DNA of 14,272 bases from an uncultured Spirochaetaceae bacterium (GCA_902766345.1 CACXDK010000326.1:1-14272); one strand, 5' to 3'. Positions 1-7,726 are shown, numbered from the stretch's first letter. Numbers and translations are program-made. The notes: generated by a model from the letters alone, not told the origin.

Positions 1-25
1 ATTCACCTCCATCGAGGCGAATTTA

Positions 26-806
26 CTACGCATACGTAGTATTGTCAAGAGAATCAAAAAGAATCATGGAAGGTACAGGCATATTGTCAGCATTCTTTTT
101 GTCCACTCCGACTTTACAATGTATAACGACAGGAGCGCGGTTGATTAAAATACCTTCGTATACGTTTTCCCGGTGTTTTCCTGCAATCAATTCAGTCTGC
201 TCGAAAAGTCTCTGTGAATTTCTGTTCTGCTCTTCTTTTTTAAGTATATTCACATAGAAAGTTATGATTACATACAAAACGGAGCTTACGATGAAGAGAC
301 CCGCAATGGAATCAAAATAGTTGCCTCCTCTTGGATATTCAGTAACAAGTGAGGGATAATAAAATCCGACAATCCATCAAGCCGTCAGAACAAGAGCTTC
401 GCAGGCCAGCATGATGAACTTGAATTTGCCTTCAAGTACCATCGCAATATACATCGTACCCAAAAGCAGCCAGATTGGAGTGCCGCCTTCTGCACCACCG
501 TTGGAGAAAAACATGGCAGGCAGAAATATGAATATAAGTATTAGTGATATTGCACTGCTTGCAGCTTTTATATGGTTTTTATTAAATGCATGGACAACGA
601 ATATTGTAAACACTACAGCTCCAACGATTGTTGAAATTGTAGCAAATAATGGTTCCCCCCATGATTAATCCGGCAGGAATAGCCAGATACATAGCACCAA
701 GCATAGCGACTGAGAACAGTACAAAGGTTCTGGATTTGATATCTACTGAAGAATCTGATACATAACCCCCCAAAAAGTTGAGCAAACGTCGTATTCTTTT
801 AAACAT
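26..806 (-). pseudogene. Broken multi-pass membrane protein (sensor/signalling-type N-terminal region)
   Basis: Three minus-strand segments read as one damaged gene. It starts at 806 with a short cytoplasmic stretch (MFKRIRRLLNFLGG) followed by a hydrophobic segment. The frame is lost at a run of six C (655-660); shifting one base there restores a continuous hydrophobic protein (GEPLFATISTIVGAVVFTIFV). An in-frame TGA at 377-379 interrupts it again, and the same frame then continues through WIVGFYYPSLVTEYPRGG and a further membrane segment into a charged helix (VNILKKEEQNRNSQRLFEQ) before stopping at 26. About five or six membrane segments followed by a charged linker is the usual layout of the input half of histidine kinases or diguanylate cyclases, but no kinase or GGDEF domain follows. 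The output class is therefore unknown. The frameshift could be a sequencing error in the homopolymer, but the TGA is a second, independent lesion. Confidence 0.6.
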
Positions 807-1033
807 ATTTTAATCATATATTACAAAAAATTTAAGCATAAAAAGTATAACATAGAATTTTGAAATCTGCTATTTATTCATTCCTTTAATGTGTTATTTA
901 CAAAGTCCTTCAACATATTTTTTGATGTCGGCTCTGCAGTCAATGGACTTTTATAAAGATATAAAAGACTTCCTCAAAATGCGCCTGGAGTGGAAATAAA
1001 TCCATACTCAAGGTAAAGGAGAAATAGCCAGAA

Positions 1034-2413
1034 TCAGTACATTTCTTCTAAGGAAACCAGTGTAAGGTTTTTCGAATTCTCAATGACATAGTCTGTAAAG
1101 CCTGAAAGAGAAAACAGCATAACCTTTAAATTTGAGCTGGGCAAAAATTTAAGTTTATTCAGGAAGTTATCAAGTTCTTCTTTGTCAAATTTTTCTGATT
1201 TGAACTTACACTCACCTACCAGAACATAATTTTTTCCATCCAGACCAAGCAGGTCTATTTCAACAGATATAATTTCTTTCCCAACCTTTACTGAATTCTG
1301 GTATTCAACAATATCGGTCAAAAAGCAAGGGATTTTATCTGTTCCGACATTGCTCAGAATATAATCCTTTGACATCCTTTCAAAAACGCTTCCCATAAAT
1401 TGATGCAGATTATCTTTTACTTTCTGCTCATAATAAACCTTTCCTTTTCCGCTGTTTATAAGACTTGCACCTGGGGCAACATATTTGAAATAAAAATTTA
1501 TCATTGAATCAGAAATTATATAATAAGGTTTAGGAGATTCACGACGCTCAACGATTTCTGCTGACATAAGATTTTTCAGGCAGAAACTGATGTCGGACAT
1601 TCCTGTAGCCGCCTGTATTTCATTATACTTTGTTTTTCTGTTCGCTATAGCATCTATTATTGAATTATAGGCAACCGGATTTGATTTTTCAGCTGTAATA
1701 ACAGTCTTAATTTGTTCTTCAGAGAAAAATGCATTCCTAGAGAAGAATAGTTTTTCGATATTTTCATCAAGTGAAAGTGTACTGTCAAACTGTTCCAGAT
1801 ATTTCGCTACCCCTCCAGTAAGTCCATAAACAATTGCTTTTTCTTCTGCATTAAAGTTCGGAACGAATAAAGCTGTATCCTTGTAATTAAAAGGATTGAT
1901 TTTGAATTCCAGATTTGCTCTTCCATGAAGCGGGGCTGAGGAACCAAGAACATCTTCCCGCATAAAAGAAATGAGAGAGCCAAGCAAAATAAAAAACAGG
2001 TTTGATTTCTTCCACTTATTATCAATGTATTTCTGCAGCAGAGAATTCATATATGGACAGGACTTTGCGAGATACGGATATTCATCAATCACAAAAACAA
2101 TCTGTTCTTTTTCTGATTCTTCTGCAATAAAATCAAATATTGAATCAAATGAATCAAACTTCAATTTCCCGCTAAGATTCGGAGCAAGACTATCCAGGAC
2201 ATCATTTCCAATTCTTTCAAGGAGTTCTGATTCAGGCATTTCTGTACTGACAAAAGATACTGATTTGCATTTGTTTATTTCAATAAATCTGTTTACGAGC
2301 GTCGTTTTTCCAACTCGTCTGCGGCCAAAAAGGACAGCCATCTGAAAACTTTTCTTGTTATAAAGCTCCTGAAGGGAAGCAAGCTCTTCTTTTCTGCCTA
2401 TAAATTTATCCAT
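1034..2413 (-). CDS. ATPase_2/DUF234-type P-loop ATPase with C-terminal nuclease-like domain
   Basis: This 459-residue protein belongs to the STAND-like AAA ATPases, Pfam ATPase_2 plus DUF234 type, common in archaea and anaerobic bacteria. The Walker A is FGRRRVGKTTLV (residues 29-40) and the Walker B is IVFVIDEYPYL (about 105-115). A winged-helix middle section follows (around ISFCLKNLMSAEIVERRESPKPYY). The C-terminus carries VEIDLLGLDGKNYVLVGECKF, where the acidic residue plus xECK arrangement resembles a PD-(D/E)xK nuclease fold. The start at 2413 is supported by GAAGGA at 2422-2427. It is monocistronic with its own promoter and an operator-like dyad. The physiological role of the family is not established; links to mobile DNA or defence are suggestions only. 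The family call is firm and the function is not. Confidence 0.85.
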   Translation of the reverse strand: MDKFIGRKEELASLQELYNKKSFQMAVLFGRRRVGKTTLVNRFIEINKCKSVSFVSTEMPESELLERIGNDVLDSLAPNLSGKLKFDSFDSIFDFIAEESEKEQIVFVIDEYPYLAKSCPYMNSLLQKYIDNKWKKSNLFFILLGSLISFMREDVLGSSAPLHGRANLEFKINPFNYKDTALFVPNFNAEEKAIVYGLTGGVAKYLEQFDSTLSLDENIEKLFFSRNAFFSEEQIKTVITAEKSNPVAYNSIIDAIANRKTKYNEIQAATGMSDISFCLKNLMSAEIVERRESPKPYYIISDSMINFYFKYVAPGASLINSGKGKVYYEQKVKDNLHQFMGSVFERMSKDYILSNVGTDKIPCFLTDIVEYQNSVKVGKEIISVEIDLLGLDGKNYVLVGECKFKSEKFDKEELDNFLNKLKFLPSSNLKVMLFSLSGFTDYVIENSKNLTLVSLEEMY

Positions 2414-2443
2414 TCTGATAATCCTTCTCTGTACAGTGAAAAC

Positions 2444-2486
2444 TATTTACTAGAGTGCAGTCTACTAGAATACACTCTAGTAAATA
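2444..2486. promoter_or_regulatory. 43-bp operator-like dyad over the ATPase promoter
   Basis: A perfect 14-bp inverted repeat, TATTTACTAGAGTG (2444-2457) and CACTCTAGTAAATA (2473-2486), flanks a central TCTACTAGA (2461-2469) that is itself a near-palindrome on the same centre, base 2465. The motif TACTAGA therefore occurs three times, twice on the plus strand and once on the minus. The dyad overlaps the -10 hexamer and predicted start site, the classic position for a repressor. As RNA it would form a 14-bp hairpin, but no T-run follows, so it is not a terminator. Confidence 0.7.
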
Positions 2487-2512
2487 TTAAATAGATAAAT
2501 GGTGATTGTCAA
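2484..2512 (-). promoter_or_regulatory. Promoter of the DUF234-type ATPase gene
   Basis: On the minus strand TTGACA (2507-2512) is followed by a 17-base spacer and TAATAT (2484-2489). The start site would fall near 2477, inside the 43-bp dyad that overlaps the -10. The leader would be about 64 bases long. Confidence 0.6.
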
Positions 2513-2547
2513 TGAATTAAATCATGATTCTATAAAGACTTTTCTTA

Positions 2548-3042
2548 CTACTCTCTTCCACCTATTGCTTTAAATCCACAGTCACATAAAGCTATGTTTA
2601 CTTCATCAACAGTGTACGGGCCTTTTTCATCTTCAAAGCAAAACTTAAAAATTATATCTTCTTTGATTGTGGGATCAGGGAAATAGTAACCGGCACGCGA
2701 AAGCAAATCCTGCGCTTCTTCCAGATTAAGTTCCAGTGCAAAGGCAAGTGCAAGTATAGTTTCCCTTTTAGGTGTTTTTGTTTCTTCGCTGATAATTTTT
2801 GAAAAGCAGTGGAAAGTTACTCCTGCAGCATTGTAAACTTGAGGATGTGTCTTATTTTTCTTGTTGCAGTAGTAAAGTAGTCTTCTAGCGAAATTATCCT
2901 CTTTCTCTGAAGCCTTCATTTTTTCTTTTACTTTTTGAAAATCCGGACGATTTAAAGGACTCACCCCGCTGAATGGATTCATTCCGCTTCGACCGGTTAT
3001 TTTCACATTAGGAACACCGACAACAGCTATATTAATTTGCAT
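2548..3042 (-). CDS. HTH-domain protein of the type otherwise attached to macro-domain proteins
   Basis: This is a 164-residue protein. Residues about 48-118 form a helical HTH-like region (FARRLLYYCNKKNKTHPQVY, then FHCFSKIISEETKTPKRETI) followed by ALAFALELNLEEAQDLLSRA, and a C-terminal part with TVDEVNIAL ending GFKAIGGRE. From memory, this region (LAFALELNLEEAQDLLSRAGY, then a DIFEINEAL-like motif and a terminal GG) is found at the C-terminus of some macro-domain and phosphatase-like proteins in Firmicutes; here it stands alone behind about 45 unrecognised residues. The start is fixed by AAGGAGG (3050-3056), which overlaps the stop codon of the upstream acidic-protein gene, so the two are probably translationally coupled. 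It could be a DNA-binding regulator or a protein-interaction module; nothing shows the target. Confidence 0.7.
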   Translation of the reverse strand: MQINIAVVGVPNVKITGRSGMNPFSGVSPLNRPDFQKVKEKMKASEKEDNFARRLLYYCNKKNKTHPQVYNAAGVTFHCFSKIISEETKTPKRETILALAFALELNLEEAQDLLSRAGYYFPDPTIKEDIIFKFCFEDEKGPYTVDEVNIALCDCGFKAIGGRE

Positions 3043-3054
3043 TTTAATTCCTCC

Positions 3055-3270
3055 TTAGAAGTTTTTTGCCCAATCTGGATGTTCTGTCCAATACCGAGCA
3101 GCCTCGTCTGGATCATCACAAACATCATACCAACCCCTATTTTCAGGAGTGTCATCGACTCCAGTTTCCTGGCGCCACTCCTCATAGCTTGGCTTCTCGT
3201 CCTGTTCAGAATCACAGTCATATTGGTAGTTCCAAATCCACGATTCGTCATCATCATAACAATCACTCAT
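3055..3270 (-). CDS. Extremely acidic, Trp-rich 71-residue protein
   Basis: Of 71 residues, 23 are Asp or Glu against five Lys or Arg, and six are Trp, giving a net charge near -18. There is no signal peptide and no membrane segment. The N-terminus is MSDCYDDDESWIWNYQYDCD and the protein ends EHPDWAKNF. A strong AAGGGGG (3278-3284) seven bases upstream fixes the start. It is the first gene of a two-gene operon, with only 12 bases between its stop and the HTH gene start. I do not recognise the family. Small acidic proteins beside HTH proteins can be DNA mimics, antitoxins or phage-type inhibitors, but that is analogy only. A longer frame at 3027-3266 on the same strand lacks a ribosome binding site and is a shadow. 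Confidence 0.75.
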   Translation of the reverse strand: MSDCYDDDESWIWNYQYDCDSEQDEKPSYEEWRQETGVDDTPENRGWYDVCDDPDEAARYWTEHPDWAKNF

Positions 3271-3286
3271 TATTTTACCCCCTTGT

Positions 3287-3328
3287 AATTTCTAAAATAT
3301 ATAATCGCCTTATATATTTTTAGAAATT
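3287..3328 (-). promoter_or_regulatory. Long AT-rich hairpin in the leader of the acidic-protein operon
   Basis: The arms 3287-3304 (AATTTCTAAAATATATAA) and 3310-3328 are inverted copies of about 18 bp with a single-base bulge, around a five-base loop TCGCC. The hairpin lies between the predicted start site (about 3335) and the ribosome binding site, ending two bases before the AAGGGGG. It could govern translation or mRNA stability, or be a protein-binding site on DNA. It lacks a T-run on the transcribed strand, so it is not a terminator. Confidence 0.6.
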
Positions 3329-3341
3329 TTGTTATAATGCA

Positions 3342-3370
3342 AATATACAGTCCAAATATTAAAATGTCAA
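3342..3370 (-). promoter_or_regulatory. Promoter of the acidic-protein/HTH operon
   Basis: On the minus strand TTGACA (3365-3370), a 17-base spacer and TATATT (3342-3347) form a near-consensus sigma-70 promoter, with a start site near 3335 and a leader of about 65 bases. It faces away from the promoter of the 399-residue gene; the two -35 boxes are about 35 bases apart. Confidence 0.7.
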
Positions 3371-3405
3371 CAATTTTCTAAATATTTATATTAACTTATA
3401 AATAA

Positions 3406-3434
3406 TTGCAATTTTTTTAATTTTCATCTATAAT
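3406..3434 (+). promoter_or_regulatory. Promoter of the 399-residue gene, leaderless geometry
   Basis: TTGCAA (3406-3411), a 17-base spacer and a perfect TATAAT (3429-3434). Seven bases separate the -10 from the ATG at 3442, so the start site would fall at or next to the start codon. The gene also lacks a purine-rich ribosome binding site, which fits a leaderless mRNA. Confidence 0.65.
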
Positions 3435-3441
3435 TTTTCTT

Positions 3442-4641
3442 ATGAATGGGACAAATCATTTAAATTTATCAGAAGAAAATAAAGCCTTTATTTCACAAGA
3501 GCGCAAAGTTTTTCTTATGATTTTTTTAATTAAGTCAAAAATATCTTCATTAAATTGTGAAACAATGGCAAAAAAACTGGGTGATTATATAAAATTAGTT
3601 CCAGGTTTAACAGCAGAAAAACTTGGGGCAAGGCTTCCTGAAGGGAAAGAACTTGCAGGTCAAACAATCAGATCAATTATAAAAAATGCTGCGAATAAGG
3701 ATGGTAAATCAGATTTACTTTCACATGAAAGAACAAGAGATATTCTTGAGTTATTCAATAAAATTGCCAATGAAGAAATTGAAGAAAGAAAGAATTACAA
3801 ATTAAAAAATCTTTTATCTATGGATTTTTATTCATATCCAGGAGATGATGAATTAAGAAAACTTCTTAACAATCCTCATCTTAAAGATTTTAATTCTGAA
3901 CAAATTTTTAATTATATTATTAACCAACATGACTCTTATGCAGATAAGCTTTATACAGAATATAAACCAAAAGTAGTTAGCAGAGCACTACAAAATTCAG
4001 GTCTTATAATAAAAAAAAATGAATATATAATCAAATATTCAAATGGGAAATATATAAAGAGTAAAAATCCGAAAGAAGAATATCCATATGATATCTATTC
4101 AAACGAACCTCTTATCAATAGTCCTATTTTTAATAAAATATATTTACCTGAAAACATAGATAAAATTCTCACAGAGCTTGATTCATCTATTTTGACCTTC
4201 TTCAACAATCACATACGATTTCTAAGACTCATTTCATCTTTTAATGAGCCTAAAATATTTGCTACAAAAATTTTAAATATTAAGAAAAATAGTTTAATCC
4301 AATATGAGGCTAAAAATTACAATCTTTCCGATTCTATGATTTCAAATATTATTGAATCTTTTATTATTGAATCAAATAATAACAATAAAAATCTGTTTGA
4401 TTGGGTTCTTTCTGAAGTGTCTCATTCTTCTTTTCAAACTGATATTATTATGCAAAAGAAATTTTCAGATTTAATTGATGATTTCACATTCATAAAATCT
4501 GAATATTCCAAAGATAAAACAAGAAAAATCCGCAAAGAAACTTTAAAATTACTAGAGGCTGATATACATTATTTTGTTCTCCAAACATATATGGGGTATG
4601 ATGGAGAAAAAATCAAGAGTTTAGGGGAAACATTACTATAA
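3442..4641 (+). CDS. Unrecognised 399-residue helical protein
   Basis: This 399-residue protein has no signal peptide and no convincing membrane segment. It is rich in Lys, Asn, Ile, Ser and Glu. Residues 1-115 look helical and basic (MAKKLGDYIKLVPGLTAEKL, then GKELAGQTIRSIIKNAAN), which could fit a DNA- or RNA-binding section. The C-terminal third includes FFNNHIRFLRLISSFNEPKI and ends near YMGYDGEKIKSLGETLL. I recognise no P-loop, nuclease, HTH or transferase motif with confidence. It sits alone on the plus strand, divergent from the acidic-protein operon and convergent with the RiPP-cluster tail, 30 bases away. It has its own leaderless-type promoter and no ribosome binding site. The long open frame and promoter make it a real gene of unknown function. 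Confidence 0.75.
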   Translation: MNGTNHLNLSEENKAFISQERKVFLMIFLIKSKISSLNCETMAKKLGDYIKLVPGLTAEKLGARLPEGKELAGQTIRSIIKNAANKDGKSDLLSHERTRDILELFNKIANEEIEERKNYKLKNLLSMDFYSYPGDDELRKLLNNPHLKDFNSEQIFNYIINQHDSYADKLYTEYKPKVVSRALQNSGLIIKKNEYIIKYSNGKYIKSKNPKEEYPYDIYSNEPLINSPIFNKIYLPENIDKILTELDSSILTFFNNHIRFLRLISSFNEPKIFATKILNIKKNSLIQYEAKNYNLSDSMISNIIESFIIESNNNNKNLFDWVLSEVSHSSFQTDIIMQKKFSDLIDDFTFIKSEYSKDKTRKIRKETLKLLEADIHYFVLQTYMGYDGEKIKSLGETLL

Positions 4642-4671
4642 AAAAAACATTTCATAAAAGCGAAATTTAGG

Positions 4672-5316
4672 CTAGTAATATATTTGCTTTATAAAATTTT
4701 CAATAGCATTTCTCCAACCAATACTTTCATGCCATTTGTCTTTTATGTTTTTTAATATTCCTTCCTTATCTCTTTTGTATCTTCTATACCAGGAAGTTAT
4801 AAAACTTGTTCTTAATAGTATTAAAGAGTGTTTCATTATAATATCTGGATTATAATATGCAATCCAAACGCCTTCTAAAACAATTCTCTTTGAAGTATTT
4901 AAGTCTAATATATAATCCATAAAGGGTTGAATGATATTTACATTAGCATCTATTTTTACATCCTTATCCATTAGATACATATTTTGTTCTTCTAATCTAC
5001 TTACAAATGGAAATATAATTTGGAATTCTTCTTTTGTCCATTTATTTAAGATTTCATTACGATTTATGAACCAATTTAATACATCGTCAAATTCTATTAC
5101 TATGGAGTCGCTTTGTTTGAATTTCCTTGCCAAAGTAGTTTTTCCACTTCCAGCAGTTCCTACGATAAATAAAAACTTTTCTTCAAAATTGTTCCACTTT
5201 TCAAAATGAAAACTTAAATGTTTTTTTGAAAAAATCCACGGCTGATATTTTGAAAAGATATTCTGCAAATTAATATAATAGTATCTTTCCGTTAAGTCTT
5301 TGAAATCATATTCCAT
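4672..5316 (-). CDS. Small P-loop (AAA/NMP-kinase-like) protein, last gene of the RiPP cluster
   Basis: This 214-residue protein has a Walker A, FLFIVGTAGSGKTTLARKF (GTAGSGKTT at residues 53-61), and then SIVIEFDDVLNWF, where the DD pair fits a Walker B or substrate-binding acidic site in nucleotide/shikimate-kinase-like proteins. Later KRIVLEGVW gives a beta strand, and an Arg-rich SWYRRYKRDK resembles the lid of small kinases. The first 45 residues are an unassigned helical extension. The start at 5316 has no clear ribosome binding site, so it may be off by a few codons. It follows the UvrA-like gene by 52 bases on the same strand and is probably cotranscribed. A phosphotransferase or ATP-binding accessory of the peptide pathway is possible; it could also be an unrelated passenger. 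Confidence 0.7.
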   Translation of the reverse strand: MEYDFKDLTERYYYINLQNIFSKYQPWIFSKKHLSFHFEKWNNFEEKFLFIVGTAGSGKTTLARKFKQSDSIVIEFDDVLNWFINRNEILNKWTKEEFQIIFPFVSRLEEQNMYLMDKDVKIDANVNIIQPFMDYILDLNTSKRIVLEGVWIAYYNPDIIMKHSLILLRTSFITSWYRRYKRDKEGILKNIKDKWHESIGWRNAIENFIKQIYY

Positions 5317-5368
5317 ACACTAACAATCTTTTTCTTAATAAAATATCTAATCCTTATATTTCTGCTAC

Positions 5369-7711
5369 TTAAAAAAAACCATACCAAGAAGAATCTGGAT
5401 TATTTACAACTTCTTTCGTAGTTCCGCGTGCAACAATTCTTCCTCCTTTATTGCCAGCATTTATACCAAAATCAATAACATAATCAGCAACAGACGCTAT
5501 GAACTCAATATTGTGTTCAATAAGCAGAATTGTATTTCCATTTTCCTGTAATTGTAATAAAACATCTTTTAATTTTATAATGTCAGTTTCATTCAGCCCT
5601 GTTGTAGGTTCGTCTAAAAGAAATAAAATATTTCCTGTGGATACCGTACCTAATGCTTTTGCAAGTTTGATTCGTTGAGATTCTCCTCCAGACAAATTCA
5701 TAGACATTTGTCCTAATTTTAAGTACCCTATTCCAAGCTTTATCAGACAATTAAAGATTGGAAAGATTTTTTTATTATTGGTAAATAAACCGACAATATC
5801 TGTTATTGGGCTATCTAATAATTCCTGTATATTTAATCCTTTATATTTTATAGTTAAAACAGTTTCTTTAAAGCGTTTACCATTACATTCAGGGCATAAA
5901 ATATAAGAAGTTGGCAAATAATTCATTTCTATTTTTTGCAAGCCTGTGCCAGAACAACATTCACAGCGGCCACCTTCAACATTCATGCTGAAATAAGATG
6001 CTGGAATTTTTTCTTTTTTGGCAGAATCAGTAGTTGAAAAAATAGTACGAATTTCATCTGATAAATCCAAATATGACAAAATTGTTGAACGCGGAGTTTT
6101 TCCTATAGGATTCTGATTAACTTCCATGACTTTTTTAATAAAAAAATGTCCATTAAATTCATTGCAATTTACATTAGTACGTTTTTCAAAGCATTGGTTA
6201 ATAACAGATAGTAATGAAGATTTCCCTGAACCAGAAACACCTGATATACATGTAATTCCTCTAAGTGGTATTTTTACATTTTGATTTTGTAGGTTCCGGA
6301 AATTTATGTCCTTAAGTTCAAAAAAATTACTGAAAGAAGAAGCTTTTTTGTATTCAAGAATAAAATTAAATTTGTTATCTGATTTTATTATGTATCCGCC
6401 TTCAGGACCGCCTTTGGGACCTAATTCTATTATTGTATCAGCTTCGCTTAAATACTGTTTATTGTGTTCAATAGCAATAACTGTATTCCCATTTCTAATT
6501 AAATCTTTTGTAGCTAATATTATATTTTTTATATCTCTAAAATGTAATCCCCTGCAAGGTTCATCTAAAATATAAATTAAATCCTTTAAAGTACACCCTA
6601 ATTGATTTGTAAATCTAAGTCTTTGTCGTTCTCCGCTAGAAAGAGATGGTATTGTTCTAGATAGTGATAAATAATCTATTCTTAAATCAAAAAGAAAGGA
6701 AACTTTAGTACGTATTTGCTGCAAAATGGGTATAAGCGTGTCAAATACAGCTGTGTTTTTATATTTTTTTTCAACTTCATCAAGCCAATTTTGCAATTGT
6801 ATTAATGGAAGTGCCTCAACTTCGGAAATATTAAGTTTGCAGAGTTTGATATCAAGTTTCTCTTTACTAAGTTTTAATCCATTGCAAAGCGAACAAGCTC
6901 TCTTTTCGGTATATTTTGAAACCCCCAAAAGATTTCCATTTTTTAAGGAATCCTCTAGTTTTTCATTTAATTTCGTTATTGCTCCTTGTAAAAAAACAAC
7001 CTGCTGCTTCATAGCTCCATTTGATTTAAATCTTAATCGGAACTTAATTTTTTCTTTTGTGTATAAAAGATTATTATATTCATCAAATGAAAGCTCATCA
7101 ATTCTTTTTTCAGGGTTTATGTTAAAATATTCACATAAGGCCAGCAAAGCTTTATATTCATAACTTGTCTGAGAGCCTTTGAAGTAGAGAATTCCACCTT
7201 CGTTTAGTTTTTTAGATTTATCAGGAACGACTAATTCTTCGGCAATTACATACTCTTCCCCTGTTCCCCCACATTTTGGACAACAACTGCCAATTGCATA
7301 GGAAGAAAAATCTTTTTCAGAATACGTCTTTTCTTTAGTTGAGGCGGCAATAGCAAACAATCCTCTTAAAAAAAATGATATTTCTGAAACAGAACCAACA
7401 GTAGATCTTGGATTTACATTATAATAGGTTTGTGAAATATTTAGCGCAGGCCTCAAATTAAGAATTTTGTCAACTTTTGGTTTCCTCATAAATCGTTGGC
7501 TATATAAGTTTCCAGACATGCTTTCTAAAAATGCCCTCTGACTTTCTGCAAAGACTGTATCAAAAACTAAAGAAGATTTTCCTCCACCGGAGCATCCTGT
7601 CACGCAATTAAAAGAGTTTAATTTGAAAGTCAAATTTATGTGCTTTAGATTGTTCTCATATGCGTCACAGACTTGAATAAATTTGTTATTATCGTTTTCT
7701 TTAGAATTCAT
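5369..7711 (-). CDS. UvrA-like tandem ABC ATPase without a UvrB-binding domain (self-resistance type)
   Basis: This 780-residue protein is about 160 residues shorter than repair UvrA. The first half has Walker A GCSGGGKSS (39-47), then PRSTVGSVSEI, Zn-type Cys at 143/144/147 and 273/276, signature LSSGE (357-361) and Walker B ILDEPCRGLH (381-390). The second half has Walker A GVSGSGKSSL (491-500), CECC plus CPEC (583-609), signature LSGGE (673-677) and LLDEPTTGL (698-706). Only about 40 residues separate the TVGSVSEI motif (104-111) from the first Cys motif, where UvrA has the UvrB-binding domain and insert, so that domain is absent. UvrA paralogues lacking it, such as DrrC and Ecm16, protect producers of DNA-binding antibiotics. 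The DEPCRGLH box is unusual (UvrA has DEPSIGLH). It lies directly behind the precursor gene's terminator; AGAGGT (7716-7721) serves the start. A self-immunity role is inferred. Confidence 0.85.
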   Translation of the reverse strand: MNSKENDNNKFIQVCDAYENNLKHINLTFKLNSFNCVTGCSGGGKSSLVFDTVFAESQRAFLESMSGNLYSQRFMRKPKVDKILNLRPALNISQTYYNVNPRSTVGSVSEISFFLRGLFAIAASTKEKTYSEKDFSSYAIGSCCPKCGGTGEEYVIAEELVVPDKSKKLNEGGILYFKGSQTSYEYKALLALCEYFNINPEKRIDELSFDEYNNLLYTKEKIKFRLRFKSNGAMKQQVVFLQGAITKLNEKLEDSLKNGNLLGVSKYTEKRACSLCNGLKLSKEKLDIKLCKLNISEVEALPLIQLQNWLDEVEKKYKNTAVFDTLIPILQQIRTKVSFLFDLRIDYLSLSRTIPSLSSGERQRLRFTNQLGCTLKDLIYILDEPCRGLHFRDIKNIILATKDLIRNGNTVIAIEHNKQYLSEADTIIELGPKGGPEGGYIIKSDNKFNFILEYKKASSFSNFFELKDINFRNLQNQNVKIPLRGITCISGVSGSGKSSLLSVINQCFEKRTNVNCNEFNGHFFIKKVMEVNQNPIGKTPRSTILSYLDLSDEIRTIFSTTDSAKKEKIPASYFSMNVEGGRCECCSGTGLQKIEMNYLPTSYILCPECNGKRFKETVLTIKYKGLNIQELLDSPITDIVGLFTNNKKIFPIFNCLIKLGIGYLKLGQMSMNLSGGESQRIKLAKALGTVSTGNILFLLDEPTTGLNETDIIKLKDVLLQLQENGNTILLIEHNIEFIASVADYVIDFGINAGNKGGRIVARGTTKEVVNNPDSSWYGFF

Positions 7712-7726
7712 TATGACCTCTTTTAT

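Noticed and set aside
25..40. Inverted repeat ACTACG-CATA-CGTAGT as an attachment or recombination site
   Set aside because: Six-bp arms occur often by chance and no partner copy or integrase gene is visible.
411..668. Plus-strand open frame of 85 codons
   Set aside because: It is antisense to the hydrophobic remnant at 26-806, whose reading frame explains the composition; no ribosome binding site precedes it.
896..960. Short minus-strand piece reading DCRADIKKYVEGLCK before a stop
   Set aside because: It looks like a C-terminal remnant, but a stop lies only three codons upstream and nothing else supports it; too short to list.
1971..2345. Plus-strand open frame of 124 codons
   Set aside because: It lies antisense within the ATPase gene, which has clear Walker motifs; it is a shadow frame.
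2520..2529. Palindrome AATCATGATT upstream of the ATPase promoter
   Set aside because: A ten-bp AT-rich palindrome is expected by chance, and the neighbouring 43-bp dyad is a far better operator candidate.
3027..3266. Minus-strand 79-codon frame overlapping the acidic-protein gene
   Set aside because: No ribosome binding site; the alternative frame at 3055-3270 has a strong one and natural coupling to the next gene. The Met/Arg-rich product is typical of a shifted frame.
4648..4672. Possible bidirectional terminator between convergent genes
   Set aside because: The stem ATTTC/GAAAT is only five bp with an eight-base loop; too weak to call despite a neighbouring A/T run.
6726..7163. Plus-strand open frame of 145 codons
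   Set aside because: Antisense to the UvrA-like gene; Ser/Phe/Leu-rich composition is what the opposite strand of a Lys/Glu-rich gene gives.
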